Shown here in pieces: positions 9,472 to 21,939 of a stretch of 64,000 nt of DNA. Made by a program: the position numbers and the translations under genes. The stretch is taken from the NCBI RefSeq assembly GCF_001663155.1, contig NZ_CP015963.1, forward strand, positions 1,388,001-1,452,000. The letters are read 5' to 3'. Below the pieces are notes generated by a model, which had not been told where the DNA came from, did no database searches, and saw only the letters and a program-made list of their open reading frames with translations. Each line of letters starts with the position of its first letter. The stretch's first letter is position 1. This DNA is from Altererythrobacter ishigakiensis. Its GTDB lineage: Bacteria; Pseudomonadota; Alphaproteobacteria; Sphingomonadales; Sphingomonadaceae.

Positions 9472-9484
9472 TACTTTTCTGAAC
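9457..9484 (+). repeat. Inverted repeat over the stop codon of the prolyl oligopeptidase
   Basis: GTTCAGAAAA (9457-9466) and TTTTCTGAAC (9475-9484) form a perfect 10-bp stem around an 8-base loop that holds the TAG stop. A third GTTCAG copy lies about 20 bases further on. It lacks a T tract beyond the stem; it may be a transcript end or a protein-binding palindrome. Confidence 0.45.
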
Positions 9485-9586
9485 GATTGCTGTCACGGGA
9501 GTTCAGCGAGGCATAAGCGCGAATCATCTAGTTCTCTCATCACAGCCGAGGCAATCCCGCCACGGCCCAGATGAGGAGAACCTCAA

Positions 9587-10147
9587 ATGAGCACTATTAC
9601 CAAGGCTTTCGCGAAAGGTGGGATCGCTACTGCAGCTGTGGGTGCACTGGCTTTGGCCGGCGCTACTCCGGCGCAGGCGAAGCACCGCGATGATAAAATC
9701 GATGCGGGCGATGTGATCGCCGGCGCGCTGATCATTGGCGGTATTGCAGCTGTCGCTGGCGCATTCGACAAGGATCGCAAGTATCGGGGCGATCACTATG
9801 CATATCGTGACCGAGATTATCGCCCGCGCGCCAACCCAGAGCGTGCGATCCAGAAATGTGTCCGTGCTGTTGAGCGTGACGCGCGCCGCGCCGGATACCG
9901 CTTCGCCGATGTAACCGAGATCCGTGATGTTGATCGTGAACGGCGCGGATGGGAAGTTCGCGGGCGTCTGGTAGTTGGCGAAGGCCGTGGCGGATATCGC
10001 GGCGATCGCTATCGGGATCGCAACCGATATGATGATCGTGCCTATTACCATCGTGGGCGTGGTTTCGATCGCGGTCGTTTCAAATGTGAAATCCGTCGCG
10101 GACAGGTCGTTGATATTGATTATGGCGGCCTCCGCTACCTCGATTGA
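9587..10147 (+). CDS. Secreted Arg/Gly/Tyr-rich protein of unknown function (paralogue 1)
   Basis: The 186-residue product has a signal peptide (cleavage after AQA near residue 27), then a short glycine/alanine-rich hydrophobic segment, IDAGDVIAGALIIGGIAA (residues about 37-54), and a long basic region rich in Arg, Tyr, Asp and Gly. Two cysteines (in IQKCVRAVE and FKCEIRRG) could form a disulfide. The end GQVVDIDYGG resembles that of the next gene. I do not recognise a named family; such proteins are common and unannotated in sphingomonads. A GAGGAG ribosome binding site precedes the ATG. Confidence 0.7.
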   Translation: MSTITKAFAKGGIATAAVGALALAGATPAQAKHRDDKIDAGDVIAGALIIGGIAAVAGAFDKDRKYRGDHYAYRDRDYRPRANPERAIQKCVRAVERDARRAGYRFADVTEIRDVDRERRGWEVRGRLVVGEGRGGYRGDRYRDRNRYDDRAYYHRGRGFDRGRFKCEIRRGQVVDIDYGGLRYLD

Positions 10148-10176
10148 ACAATTCACTACCTCTCTCTCCACCAATG

Positions 10177-10208
10177 GGCGGTTCAGGCTTGGCTAAGCCT
10201 GGGCCGCC
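10177..10208 (+). terminator. Strong hairpin between the two paralogous genes
   Basis: A continuous 14-bp stem (two G-T pairs) runs from GGCGGTTCAGGCTT to AAGCCTGGGCCGCC with a GGCT loop. No T tract follows, so it may stabilise or process the upstream mRNA rather than end it. Confidence 0.45.
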
Positions 10209-10263
10209 TAGCCGTTAGATATCGAATCGCGTGTGGTGGGCGCACAAAACAGGAGGGACCATA

Positions 10264-11067
10264 ATGGCCCAATTTAGCAAGTTGAGCGCCCTGTCGGTCG
10301 CGCTTGCTGCCGGAACGTTGTCGACGGCGCCTGCGGCTGCCGCAGAACTGTCAGACCAAGCGTCGATGGCTGCTAGTACATTGCCTCAAGTCGAAATCTT
10401 CAGCGCTGACGAAATGGCAGCAGAACATCATCGTCGTTGGCGCGGTTATCGTTATCGTGGCTACCGCCACCGCCGCCATCGGATTGATGCAAGTGACGTA
10501 ATCGCAGGGGCCCTGGTCATCGGTGGGATTGCGGCCATCGCAAGTGCGGCGTCAAATTCGGAACGCCGCGAACGCCGTTATCGAGACGAACGCTTCCGTG
10601 ATGATTATCTGCGTGATCGACGTGATACACGCCGCTCCTCGACCAGCGGGCGCGGTATCGATGGCGCGGTCGATCAATGCCTAAATGAGATCGAGCGTGA
10701 TGTGCGCGTTGACGAGGTTCAAAGCGTCGACCGCACAGCTGAAGGTTGGCGGGTTACTGGCACGATCTTCAACGGTGACCGTTTCAATTGTACGATCGGG
10801 TCTGACGGACGCATCGAGAGTGTGAATTACGGCGATAGCTTCTCTGCGCTGACACCTTCGTCCGATCGTCCCGTCCAGGACAACCAGTATAGCGATGATC
10901 GCTATCGATCTGCTTGGGCGCAAGTAGAACGGGAAGAGCAGGTTGATCCGGAAGCGGAACGCCGCTCTCAGCAAGTTTCTTCCTACCCTGGTGGCCCGAT
11001 TGATGGCGACCTGGAGGAAGGTTCGGCGGAAGATCGCTATTCGATGGCGGATGCGTCGGCAAACTGA
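10264..11067 (+). CDS. Secreted Arg-rich protein of unknown function (paralogue 2)
   Basis: A 267-residue secreted protein (signal peptide ending near AAAAEL, residue 28) that shares the core IDASDVIAGALVIGGIAA with its upstream neighbour, then an Arg/Asp-rich stretch, a conserved GAVDQCLNEIERDVR segment with the first cysteine, a second cysteine in FNCTIGSDGRIESVNYG, and a 70-residue hydrophilic tail. The start is ATG 10264 behind AGGAGG, not an earlier upstream codon. The two genes are tandem duplicates that have diverged, the second having gained a Gln/Glu-rich tail. It ends six bases before the converging TRIC-family gene. Confidence 0.7.
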   Translation: MAQFSKLSALSVALAAGTLSTAPAAAAELSDQASMAASTLPQVEIFSADEMAAEHHRRWRGYRYRGYRHRRHRIDASDVIAGALVIGGIAAIASAASNSERRERRYRDERFRDDYLRDRRDTRRSSTSGRGIDGAVDQCLNEIERDVRVDEVQSVDRTAEGWRVTGTIFNGDRFNCTIGSDGRIESVNYGDSFSALTPSSDRPVQDNQYSDDRYRSAWAQVEREEQVDPEAERRSQQVSSYPGGPIDGDLEEGSAEDRYSMADASAN

Positions 11068-11073
11068 CCAGGC

Positions 11074-11712
11074 TTAGTTCTTCGCGCGCTCGGCCTCGTC
11101 ATAGGAAGGGAGTGCGATTTGCCATTTGATCGCAGCGCTGCGTAGCGCAAAGCCCGCAAGCCATGCTGTGCCCCAGACGATTGGATCGTCCAGACCCAAA
11201 GTCATCCCGCCTACTGTCAGAGTCGCGGTTGCCGCAGCTGCAGTAACATAGAGTTCTGGCCGCATGATGATCGATGGTCTGCCTGCAACAACGTCGCGGA
11301 TAATGCCGCCTACGCAGCCGGTAATGATTCCCATCAGTGCGGCAGGGACCGGCGGAATACCGTAAGAAAGCGCCTTCGCGCTGCCCAGCACGGCATAGGC
11401 CGTAAGCCCCGCACCATCGGCATAGTCTAGCAATTTTCCTTCCCACCAACGGGTCGGCGTGAACCACGCGACCAGCGCAGTGCCGAAGCAAATCGGGGCT
11501 ACCCAGGGGTCAGTCATCCAGAACACCGGAGCACCGATAAGCAAATCACGCACAGTGCCTCCGCCCACCCCGGTCACCAGCGCGAAGAAGGCCAGCGTCA
11601 CGAATGTCTGCTTGAGCTTGGCGGCAACCAATGCGCCCGTCAGCGCGAATATTGCCAACCCCAGAATGTCCAGCGCGTCGAGCACCGGGGTCAAAACTTC
11701 GGTGCCATTCAT
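11074..11712 (-). CDS. Trimeric intracellular cation (TRIC)-type channel family protein
   Basis: An inner-membrane protein of 212 residues of the YadS/UPF0126 group, related to TRIC potassium channels. Two internally repeated halves each carry a glycine-rich helix with an arginine: GVGGGTVRDLLIGAPVFW and GCVGGIIRDVVAGRP. About seven membrane segments are visible. The start is ATG 11712; its ATGA overlaps the stop of the PepSY gene, which indicates translational coupling. It is the last gene of the amidase-PepSY-TRIC unit. Homologues conduct monovalent cations, but the role in this organism is not known. Confidence 0.87.
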   Translation of the reverse strand: MNGTEVLTPVLDALDILGLAIFALTGALVAAKLKQTFVTLAFFALVTGVGGGTVRDLLIGAPVFWMTDPWVAPICFGTALVAWFTPTRWWEGKLLDYADGAGLTAYAVLGSAKALSYGIPPVPAALMGIITGCVGGIIRDVVAGRPSIIMRPELYVTAAAATATLTVGGMTLGLDDPIVWGTAWLAGFALRSAAIKWQIALPSYDEAERAKN

Positions 11713-12398
11713 TTGGCGGTGACGCGCACTTTGCGGCGGCGGAACATCAGGATGCAACCGAGCATAGCGCCTAGCACTCCCAGAATCGCGAAAAGGATCA
11801 GTATCGGATGGCTGGTATCTTCGCGAGTCCTCAAATCCATGATGTGCAGGCCCCACATGAAATCGAAACCGCGCCACCAGCGCGTGCGTACAGCCTCTAT
11901 CTGGCCAGTGTCGCGCCCAACATAGATATGCGCCCCATCTTCCAGCGCGACCTGCCAGACAGGCATGGAGCGACGGAAATCGAAGGGAACATTGTCGGCA
12001 TCAAACGCAGTTACGGTGCGAACCTTTTCGCCCCCCTTGATCTGTTCTGCCACGATCCGTCTTGCATCGTTTGCCGATAGAGCAGGCAGGGCTGTACCGC
12101 TCTGCATATCGATGCGCCGGATGCTACCGTCCATACCGGTTAGAATGGCTACTGCGCGGCCATCCTGCATCACGGCGCGCATATCGCGGATCGGAAATTC
12201 TGCGCCGGCTAGCGCACTACCGGGTAGCACCAGGGGCTGCACAGACTGCTCTACCCTTAAATGATTACCGCGAACTTCCTCGATTGGCTTGGCCGCCATG
12301 TAGAGCCCGGTCACCATCCACATCAACGTTGGAAAGCCAACCAGCCAGCCAAGCCAGATATGCCATTTGGCAAACTTAAGCATCGTCAGTTTGGCCAT
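11709..12398 (-). CDS. PepSY-domain membrane protein
   Basis: A 229-residue membrane protein with an N-terminal transmembrane helix (WLGWLVGFPTLMWMVTGLYM), a periplasmic part containing a PepSY-like stretch (SANDARRIVAEQIKGGEKV and the strand DTGQIEAV), and a C-terminal helix followed by RRRKVRV. This helix-PepSY-helix layout occurs in PepSY-associated proteins of sphingomonads, some linked to iron uptake. It starts three bases after the amidase stop and overlaps the TRIC gene by ATGA, so the three genes form one operon. Function unknown. Confidence 0.78.
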   Translation of the reverse strand: MAKLTMLKFAKWHIWLGWLVGFPTLMWMVTGLYMAAKPIEEVRGNHLRVEQSVQPLVLPGSALAGAEFPIRDMRAVMQDGRAVAILTGMDGSIRRIDMQSGTALPALSANDARRIVAEQIKGGEKVRTVTAFDADNVPFDFRRSMPVWQVALEDGAHIYVGRDTGQIEAVRTRWWRGFDFMWGLHIMDLRTREDTSHPILILFAILGVLGAMLGCILMFRRRKVRVTAK

Positions 12399-12401
12399 CT
12401 G

Positions 12402-13748
12402 TTATCCGTTCACGATTGCATCAATTTCGCGCGCAGCGGCGACGCAGTCGAGATCGCTCCAACGCCGTCCCATTACCTGCAGTCCGCAGGGCAGCTCCGT
12501 GCCCAGGTAGTTGCCCGAGCCAATCGGAAGCACGGTCGAAGGCAAATTGGGGAAAGTGGCGAGGCCGGCCCATGCCAACCCGCCCGATGCCGGGGACGCA
12601 GTGCCATTTATATCAATGTCGCCGCGGAACACCGCCTCATCGCGATGCGGAACCGCCAGCACAGGCGCAGGCGGCGCGAGCACAAAGTCATATGTCTCGA
12701 ACAGATGCGCCCAGGCGATCTCGTTGCGCGCTTGCAGGTCGAGCAGATTGAACCAGTCTGTCGCGGTCGCACGTTTGCCATCGGGCGAGGGGGCACCGCG
12801 CGCCATCGCGACATTGAGCATGCGCAGGTAGTCGGCTTGCTGTGCTGCGAGGTCGGGGATGAGATCGCTCTTCCGGTCGATCTGCACGCCTGCCGCTTCG
12901 AGAGCGCTCAGCGCCGCTTCCATCGGTGCGCGCACGCTGTCATCAAGCGGGCTGTCCGGGTGATCAAGGATCGCGAGTATACGACAAGATCTAAGCGGTC
13001 TCTCTCGCTCGAATAACGGAAATTCCGACGTCAGCCGCAGCAGGATCTCTATGTCATCAGCGTTGCGGGCCAGCGGCCCGGCGATCGAAAGAGCGCCATC
13101 ATGCGCATCCTTGCCCGCCATTGCCGGATGATCGTGTCCGTGCTTGCTGACCAGGCCCCAGCTCGTTTTGTGGCCCCAGACACCGCAAAAATGGGCCGGC
13201 ACGCGCACTGAGCCGCCTATGTCCGTTCCATATTCGATTGGCACCATCCCGCTGGCGACCGCTGCCGCTGAACCGCCCGAAGATCCGCCTGGCGAGCGAT
13301 CATGATTGTGCGGATTATTGGTGCGGCCATAGACTTCGTTGAAGCTTTGCCAATCACTGAGATCAATCGGTACGTTGGACTTGCCCAGGAAGACCACGCC
13401 CGCCGCCTTAAGCTGGCGCACGATCTTCGCATCGCGCCGGGCAACATAACTCTTGTGCGCTTTATGGCCCCACGTCGTTGGAAGGCCAGCGATATCAAAA
13501 CTTTCCTTGATCGTCATAGGGACGCCGAACAATGGTTGATGCGCACCGGGCAGCTCTTTATCCATTCCTTTTGCGGTCTCAATCGCGCGCTCGAAATCGC
13601 ACACCGCAACCGCGTTCACGTGGACATCGAGGTGCTCAATCCGCGCAATGGCATCTTCCACGGCTTCATGCGGTGAAAATTCGCCCCTGCGGATGCGTGC
13701 CGCTGTTTCAATTGCTCCAGCCTGATCGGTCAGTTTTGGATAGGCCAC
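12402..13748 (-). CDS. Amidase (amidase signature family)
   Basis: A cytoplasmic amidohydrolase of 448 residues that uses the Ser-cisSer-Lys triad. The lysine is in GVPMTIKESFD, the cis-serine in the glycine/serine-rich PGGSSGGSAAAVASG, and the nucleophile in GTDIGGSVRVPAHFCGVWG. The natural substrate cannot be read from sequence. I chose GTG 13748, which gives a start VAYPKL and sits five bases behind a strong GGGAGGA; a TTG 18 bases upstream lies inside the ribosome binding site. It lies 76 bases after lpd and heads the amidase-PepSY-TRIC operon. A hairpin covering its ribosome binding site is described separately. Confidence 0.9.
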   Translation of the reverse strand: MAYPKLTDQAGAIETAARIRRGEFSPHEAVEDAIARIEHLDVHVNAVAVCDFERAIETAKGMDKELPGAHQPLFGVPMTIKESFDIAGLPTTWGHKAHKSYVARRDAKIVRQLKAAGVVFLGKSNVPIDLSDWQSFNEVYGRTNNPHNHDRSPGGSSGGSAAAVASGMVPIEYGTDIGGSVRVPAHFCGVWGHKTSWGLVSKHGHDHPAMAGKDAHDGALSIAGPLARNADDIEILLRLTSEFPLFERERPLRSCRILAILDHPDSPLDDSVRAPMEAALSALEAAGVQIDRKSDLIPDLAAQQADYLRMLNVAMARGAPSPDGKRATATDWFNLLDLQARNEIAWAHLFETYDFVLAPPAPVLAVPHRDEAVFRGDIDINGTASPASGGLAWAGLATFPNLPSTVLPIGSGNYLGTELPCGLQVMGRRWSDLDCVAAAREIDAIVNG

Positions 13749-13753
13749 ATTAT

Positions 13754-13790
13754 CCTCCCTCTCCAACAGCGTGTCTTAGGGAGAGGGGGG
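13754..13790 (-). promoter_or_regulatory. Hairpin covering the amidase ribosome binding site
   Basis: On the minus strand CCCCCTCTCC (13790 downward) pairs with GGAGAGGGAGG (13764-13754) in an 11-bp stem with one wobble pair and a 15-base loop. The 3' arm contains the Shine-Dalgarno sequence of the amidase. It could lower translation, or mark the 3' end of lpd, though no T tract follows. Confidence 0.5.
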
Positions 13791-13824
13791 AACGCGATCA
13801 AACGGAAATGAGCATTGGCTCTGA

Positions 13825-15243
<1,419 letters not shown>

Positions 15244-15254
15244 TGGGGTATTCC

Positions 15255-16472
15255 TTAAAGGTCGATCAGCATCCGTGTCGGATCTTCGATCGCTTCCTTG
15301 ATGATTTTGAGCGCGGTCACCGCTTCGCGGCCGTCGATCAGGCGGTGGTCGTAGCTCAGCGCGATATACATCATCGGCCTGATCACGACTTCGCCATTCA
15401 CCGCAACCGGGCGGTCTTCGATCCGGTGAAGACCCAGAACCGCGCTTTGCGGCGGATTGATGATCGGGGTCGACATAAGCGATCCGAATACACCGCCGTT
15501 CGAGATGGTGAATGTGCCTCCTGACATGTCTTCCATTGTCAGCGTGCCTTCCTTGGCGCGCTTGCCGAAGTCTGCGATGTCCTTTTCGATCTGAGCAAAG
15601 CCTTTGGCATCGCAATCGCGCACGACCGGGACAACCAGACCATTGGGCGCAGAGACCGCGACAGAGATATCGACATAGTCGTGATAGACGATCTCATCGC
15701 CTTCGATATAAGCATTGACTGATGGGACGTCCTTCAGCGCCAGACAAGCAGCCTTCGCGAAAAAGCCCATGAATCCCAAGCGGATATCGTGCTTCTTCGC
15801 GAACAGATCCTTGTACTTGGTGCGCGCTTCGATCACGGCCGACATATCGACATCGTTGAACGTCGTGAGCAGCGCGGCGTTCTCTTGCGCACCCTTCAGC
15901 CGCTTGGCGATGGTCTGACGCATACGCGTCATCTTGACCCGCTCGGTATTGCGATCGCCGCCAGTCGCGGCAGTTGCCGGTGCAGGTGTTGGTGCGGGTG
16001 CAGGAGCCGGGCTGTCCCCCTTCGCCTTGGCGGCGGCAAGCACGTCTTCCTTGGTCAAGCGGCCATCTTTGCCTGTGCCCTTGATCGTCGTCGGATCGAC
16101 TCCGTGTTCCAGCACAGCGCGTCGCACGGCTGGTGACATAGTCACGGTATCGCTTCCGCCAGAGGTGTCATCCTTTGCTGCGGCAGGAGCAGGCTTTTCT
16201 TCTTTCGCTTCAGGCTTCTTGGCCGGAGCGCCAGCGCCTTCTTCAATCGTCGCGATTACCGCGCCCACTTCAACCGTGTCACCCACGGCAACCTTGTGCT
16301 CGCCAATCACGCCAGCGACGGGCGAGGGCACATCCACCGCGACCTTGTCAGTCTCAAGGCTGACAATCGGCTCGTCAGCCGCGACTGCATCGCCTGGCTG
16401 CTTGAGCCATTCGCCCACACTTGCTTCGGTTACCGATTCACCGAGGGTTGGAACTGTTACTTCTGTGGCCAT
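15255..16472 (-). CDS. sucB: 2-oxoglutarate dehydrogenase E2 (dihydrolipoamide succinyltransferase)
   Basis: E2 transfers the succinyl group to coenzyme A and forms the core of the complex. The 405-residue protein has an N-terminal lipoyl domain with the lipoylated lysine in [11 protein letters not shown] (about residue 43), a flexible Ala/Pro/Glu linker, a peripheral-subunit-binding domain ([15 protein letters not shown]), a second Ala/Pro linker, and a catalytic domain ending with the active-site motif [12 protein letters not shown]. It sits 11 bases from both sucA and lpd. Confidence 0.97.
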   Translation of the reverse strand: MATEVTVPTLGESVTEASVGEWLKQPGDAVAADEPIVSLETDKVAVDVPSPVAGVIGEHKVAVGDTVEVGAVIATIEEGAGAPAKKPEAKEEKPAPAAAKDDTSGGSDTVTMSPAVRRAVLEHGVDPTTIKGTGKDGRLTKEDVLAAAKAKGDSPAPAPAPTPAPATAATGGDRNTERVKMTRMRQTIAKRLKGAQENAALLTTFNDVDMSAVIEARTKYKDLFAKKHDIRLGFMGFFAKAACLALKDVPSVNAYIEGDEIVYHDYVDISVAVSAPNGLVVPVVRDCDAKGFAQIEKDIADFGKRAKEGTLTMEDMSGGTFTISNGGVFGSLMSTPIINPPQSAVLGLHRIEDRPVAVNGEVVIRPMMYIALSYDHRLIDGREAVTALKIIKEAIEDPTRMLIDL

Positions 16473-16483
16473 TGTCTTGGTCC

Positions 16484-19321
16484 TCAGCCCTTCTTCTTGC
16501 GGGAGGTGGTGGATTTGGATGCGTCTGTCAGACCCAGCGCGTCAGCGACAAGCGCTTCCTGTTGTTCCTGGTGGCGACTGGCGAAGCCGGTGGCTGGCGA
16601 TGCCGATGCATCACGTCCAGCATAGATCGGACGCATACCATCGTGCCCGGCGTTGCGCAGCGACTCTTCGATCAGCCGATCAACGAAGAACCATGAACCA
16701 TTGTTTTTTGGCTCTTCCTGGCACCAGACGACTTCCTCAATGTTTTTCATGCGCTTAAGGCGAACCGTCAGTGGCTCTCCCGGGAACGGGAAAAGCTGCT
16801 CGATACGAACGATAGAAACATCTTCGAGACCTTCCTCATCACGCTTTTGCATCAGATCATAGGCGACCTTGCCGCTACACAGCACCAGGCGCCTGACCTT
16901 TTCGTCTGCGATCTCGGTCATGTCGGACTTGATCCGCATGAAGTGATGGTCGCCCATGAACTCTTCCGCGTCGCTCTTTGCCAGCGGATGGCGCAGCAGC
17001 GATTTGGGAGTCATTATGATCAGCGGTTTGCGGAAAGAACGCAGCATCTGGCGACGTAGAACGTGGAAATAGTTCGCAGGCGTCGTAATGTTGCACACCT
17101 GAATATTGTCATTCGCGCAAAGCTGAAGAAAACGCTCAAGACGCGCAGAGCTGTGCTCAGGCCCCTGGCCCTCATAACCATGTGGCAATAGCATCACCAA
17201 ACCGTTGGCGCGCAGCCATTTGGCTTCGCCCGCGGCAATATACTGGTCAATCATGATTTGCGCGCCATTGGCGAAGTCACCAAACTGCGCTTCCCAAAGT
17301 ACCAGTGTCTTTGGGTCGGCCATCGCGAAGCCATATTCAAAGCCCAGAACCCCGTATTCGCTCAGCGGACTGTCATAGACTTCGAATTTGCCGTGCGGCA
17401 GCTGGCACAGTGGCAGGTATTTCTCTTCAGTCTTTTGATCCACCCACACCGCGTGGCGCTGACTAAAAGTACCGCGGCCTGAGTCCTGACCGGAAAGGCG
17501 CACGCCGTATCCCTCGGTTACAAGGCTTCCGAAGGCGAGCGCTTCCGCCGTGGCCCAGTCAAAGCCCTCTCCCTTTTCGAACATATCCGCACGGCCCTTG
17601 ATAACGCGGGTCAGCGTACGGTGCGCATTCAAATCTTCGGGAATTGTGGTCAGCGTGCGGCCCAAGCTATCGAACAGCTTCTTGTCGATCGCTGTTTCGA
17701 TATTGCGGCGCGCGCTTTCAGGGTCAGCAGGTTTGTTGAGACCGGCCCAGCGTCCGCCAAACCAGTCGGCCTCATTGGCCTTGTAGCTTTTGGCCGCCTC
17801 GAACTCTTTATCAAGCTGTGCTGTGAAATCCTCACGCAGTTTGGGGGCGTAGCCTTTTTCGATTACACCCTCTGCGATCAAACGTTCGGCGTAGATGAAG
17901 CTGACCTTCTCGTGCTTGCCGATCGCGTCATACATCAGAGGCTGAGTGAACTTGGGTTCGTCACCTTCATTGTGGCCGAAACGGCGATAACACCACATGT
18001 CGATCACGATATCGCGCTTGAATTTCTGGCGGTAATCAACCGCTAGCTTGCAAGCGAACGTCACTGCTTCGGGATCGTCACCATTGACGTGAAGAATCGG
18101 AGCCTGAACGCCCTTTGCCACATCGCTGGGGTATGGCGACCCGCGCGAGAATTTGGGCGCCGTCGTAAAGCCGATCTGGTTGTTGATTATGAAGTGGATG
18201 CAGCCGCCGGTGTTGTAGCCGTTGATGCCTGTCAGGCTTAGGCTTTCCCAAACAACACCCTGACCAGCAAAAGCGGCATCTCCGTGGATCAGCACGGGTA
18301 GGACCTGCTCGTGCTTGTCCAGATCATCGCGGATCGCCTGCTGGGCACGTGCCTTGCCAAGCACAACCGGATCGACTGTTTCCAAGTGCGATGGATTGGG
18401 GACGAGCGACATGTGCACTTCGATATCGTCGAACGCGCGGTCTGTGCTTGTACCGAGGTGGTATTTCACATCGCCGGAACCACCCACGTCTTCGGGATTG
18501 GAAGACCCGCCCGAAAATTCGTGAAAGATGACCTTGTATGGCTTTGCCATAACATTCGCGAGCACGTTCAACCGGCCGCGGTGCGCCATGCCGTAGATAA
18601 TTTCTCGCACGCCGGCCTGCCCGCCATGCTTGATGACCGCTTCCAGCGCCGGGATCATGGCTTCGCCGCCGTCCAGCCCGAACCGCTTGGTACCGACATA
18701 CTTCTTGCCGAGGAAATTCTCATATTCCTCGCCGCGAACGACAGCTGCCAGAATTGCGCGTTTGCCTTCGGGGGTGAACTGGATCGTCTCGCCGGGGCTT
18801 TCGAACTTGTCCTGCAGGAAGCGCCGCTCTTCAGTGTCGGCGATGTGCATGTATTCCAGACCCACCTTGCCGCAATAGGTTGCGCGCAAAGTGTTGTAGA
18901 GCTCGCGCACGGTCGTCCATTCGAGACCCAATACGCCGCCAACATAAACTTCCTGATCTTCCTTGCCTGCGAGTCCATGGAATTCGAGCGTCAGATCGCT
19001 CGGCGTATCATGGCTGTGCAGTCCCAGCGGGTCCAAATCTGCCGCCATATGGCCGCGCACGCGATAGAGCCGCACGAGAGTCATCGCCGAGATTGAGAGG
19101 TTCGCGGCGTTCTCGATCGCCTTGGGGTCGGTTGGTTTGCCCGCCTTGGCGGAAGCATCCTTCACCGCTTCCTTCAAAGTCGTCGGATCAAGCGCAGACG
19201 TCAGGTCCGCAGCAGAATCCGCCACCGTTTCCAGCCAGCGCGGATTGCCCCAGCTAGGCCCGGCTTGCGGTCCTTCCTGATCGCCCAGTTCGGGCAGGAA
19301 ATCTTGGTTCTCTTTACCCAT
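16484..19321 (-). CDS. sucA: 2-oxoglutarate dehydrogenase E1
   Basis: E1 decarboxylates 2-oxoglutarate with thiamine diphosphate and reductively succinylates the E2 lipoyl group. The 945-residue protein has the N-terminal domain with GNPRWLE, the [15 protein letters not shown] motif, the thiamine-binding region from [13 protein letters not shown] to NNQIGFTT, and the transketolase-like C-terminal half ([21 protein letters not shown]). Length is standard. It follows sucD by 24 bases in the same operon. Confidence 0.98.
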   Translation of the reverse strand: MGKENQDFLPELGDQEGPQAGPSWGNPRWLETVADSAADLTSALDPTTLKEAVKDASAKAGKPTDPKAIENAANLSISAMTLVRLYRVRGHMAADLDPLGLHSHDTPSDLTLEFHGLAGKEDQEVYVGGVLGLEWTTVRELYNTLRATYCGKVGLEYMHIADTEERRFLQDKFESPGETIQFTPEGKRAILAAVVRGEEYENFLGKKYVGTKRFGLDGGEAMIPALEAVIKHGGQAGVREIIYGMAHRGRLNVLANVMAKPYKVIFHEFSGGSSNPEDVGGSGDVKYHLGTSTDRAFDDIEVHMSLVPNPSHLETVDPVVLGKARAQQAIRDDLDKHEQVLPVLIHGDAAFAGQGVVWESLSLTGINGYNTGGCIHFIINNQIGFTTAPKFSRGSPYPSDVAKGVQAPILHVNGDDPEAVTFACKLAVDYRQKFKRDIVIDMWCYRRFGHNEGDEPKFTQPLMYDAIGKHEKVSFIYAERLIAEGVIEKGYAPKLREDFTAQLDKEFEAAKSYKANEADWFGGRWAGLNKPADPESARRNIETAIDKKLFDSLGRTLTTIPEDLNAHRTLTRVIKGRADMFEKGEGFDWATAEALAFGSLVTEGYGVRLSGQDSGRGTFSQRHAVWVDQKTEEKYLPLCQLPHGKFEVYDSPLSEYGVLGFEYGFAMADPKTLVLWEAQFGDFANGAQIMIDQYIAAGEAKWLRANGLVMLLPHGYEGQGPEHSSARLERFLQLCANDNIQVCNITTPANYFHVLRRQMLRSFRKPLIIMTPKSLLRHPLAKSDAEEFMGDHHFMRIKSDMTEIADEKVRRLVLCSGKVAYDLMQKRDEEGLEDVSIVRIEQLFPFPGEPLTVRLKRMKNIEEVVWCQEEPKNNGSWFFVDRLIEESLRNAGHDGMRPIYAGRDASASPATGFASRHQEQQEALVADALGLTDASKSTTSRKKKG

Positions 19322-19345
19322 CTTCGGTCTCCGGGGAGGAGGAGT

Positions 19346-20236
19346 TTAAGCGAGTTCTTTCAGCAATGCGTCAAGCGTCGTGCCAAGCTCTGATGGCGAA
19401 GGCGATACGCGGATGCCCGCAGCTTCCATTGCTGCAATCTTGTCATCCGCGCCGCCCTGACCGCCCGAAACGATCGCGCCCGCGTGACCCATGCGGCGAC
19501 CCGGAGGCGCCGTGCGGCCTGCGATGAAGCCAACGGTTGGCTTGCTGCGGCCTTTCTTGGCTTCATTGGCGAGGAACTCTGCGGCTTCTTCTTCCGCGCT
19601 GCCGCCAATCTCGCCGATCATGATCATCGACTTGGTTTCGTCATCGTCCAGAAACATGTCCAGCACGTCGATGAAGTTGGTGCCGTTGACCGGGTCACCG
19701 CCGATACCGACAGCCGTGGTCTGGCCAAGGCCAACCATGGTGGTCTGGTGCACCGCTTCGTAAGTCAGCGTGCCAGAGCGTGACACAACGCCAACGCTGC
19801 CCTTCTTGAAGATGCTACCCGGCATAATGCCGATCTTGCATTCGCCCGGTGTGAGAACGCCGGGACAGTTCGGGCCGATCAGGCGCGATTTGGAGCCTTG
19901 CAGCGCGCGCTTCACGCGGACCATGTCCAGCACGGGAATGCCTTCGGTGATGGCAACGATCAGCTCGATCTCGGCATCGATCGCTTCAAGGATCGCGTCC
20001 GCTGCGAACGGAGGCGGCACGTAAATGCAAGAGGCCGTTGCGCCAGTCGCGGCCTTTGCATCGCCTACGGTGTTATACTGCGGAATACCGATATGTTCGG
20101 TGCCGCCCTTACCCGGCGTTACACCAGCCACCATCTGCGTGCCGTAAGCGACAGCTTGCTCTGTATGGAACGTACCTGTGTTACCGGTCATGCCTTGCGT
20201 GATGACCTTGGTGTCCTTGTTGACGAGGATAGACAT
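19346..20236 (-). CDS. sucD: Succinyl-CoA ligase subunit alpha
   Basis: The alpha subunit (296 residues) carries the CoA-binding Rossmann fold and the phosphorylated histidine. Visible are [20 protein letters not shown] near the N-terminus, [19 protein letters not shown], and the active-site histidine in [20 protein letters not shown]. Its usual partner sucC, normally immediately upstream, is not in this window; instead a small secreted protein and mdh precede it. SucC must be encoded elsewhere. Confidence 0.97.
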   Translation of the reverse strand: MSILVNKDTKVITQGMTGNTGTFHTEQAVAYGTQMVAGVTPGKGGTEHIGIPQYNTVGDAKAATGATASCIYVPPPFAADAILEAIDAEIELIVAITEGIPVLDMVRVKRALQGSKSRLIGPNCPGVLTPGECKIGIMPGSIFKKGSVGVVSRSGTLTYEAVHQTTMVGLGQTTAVGIGGDPVNGTNFIDVLDMFLDDDETKSMIMIGEIGGSAEEEAAEFLANEAKKGRSKPTVGFIAGRTAPPGRRMGHAGAIVSGGQGGADDKIAAMEAAGIRVSPSPSELGTTLDALLKELA

Positions 20237-20264
20237 TCACAAAACTCCGTCTTTGTAATTCGGT

Positions 20265-21723
<1,459 letters not shown>

Positions 21724-21939
21724 TCACCAAGCCAAGATTGCGCTTTCCCCTGCGTCCTGGGGGTGTAGCGCGCTGGACTCCGTCAAGTGGGCCTAGGCCC
21801 GCAGTTGCGCGAAAGCAACCGCGAATCGACCAGTTTGACTAGGAATTTTTGCTAATTATTCGCAATAGCGATAAGGCTAATCAAAAATGAGAGTTTTTGC
21901 CGGAAATGGTGCTTTCGCCGCCTCGATAATCATGCGAAT

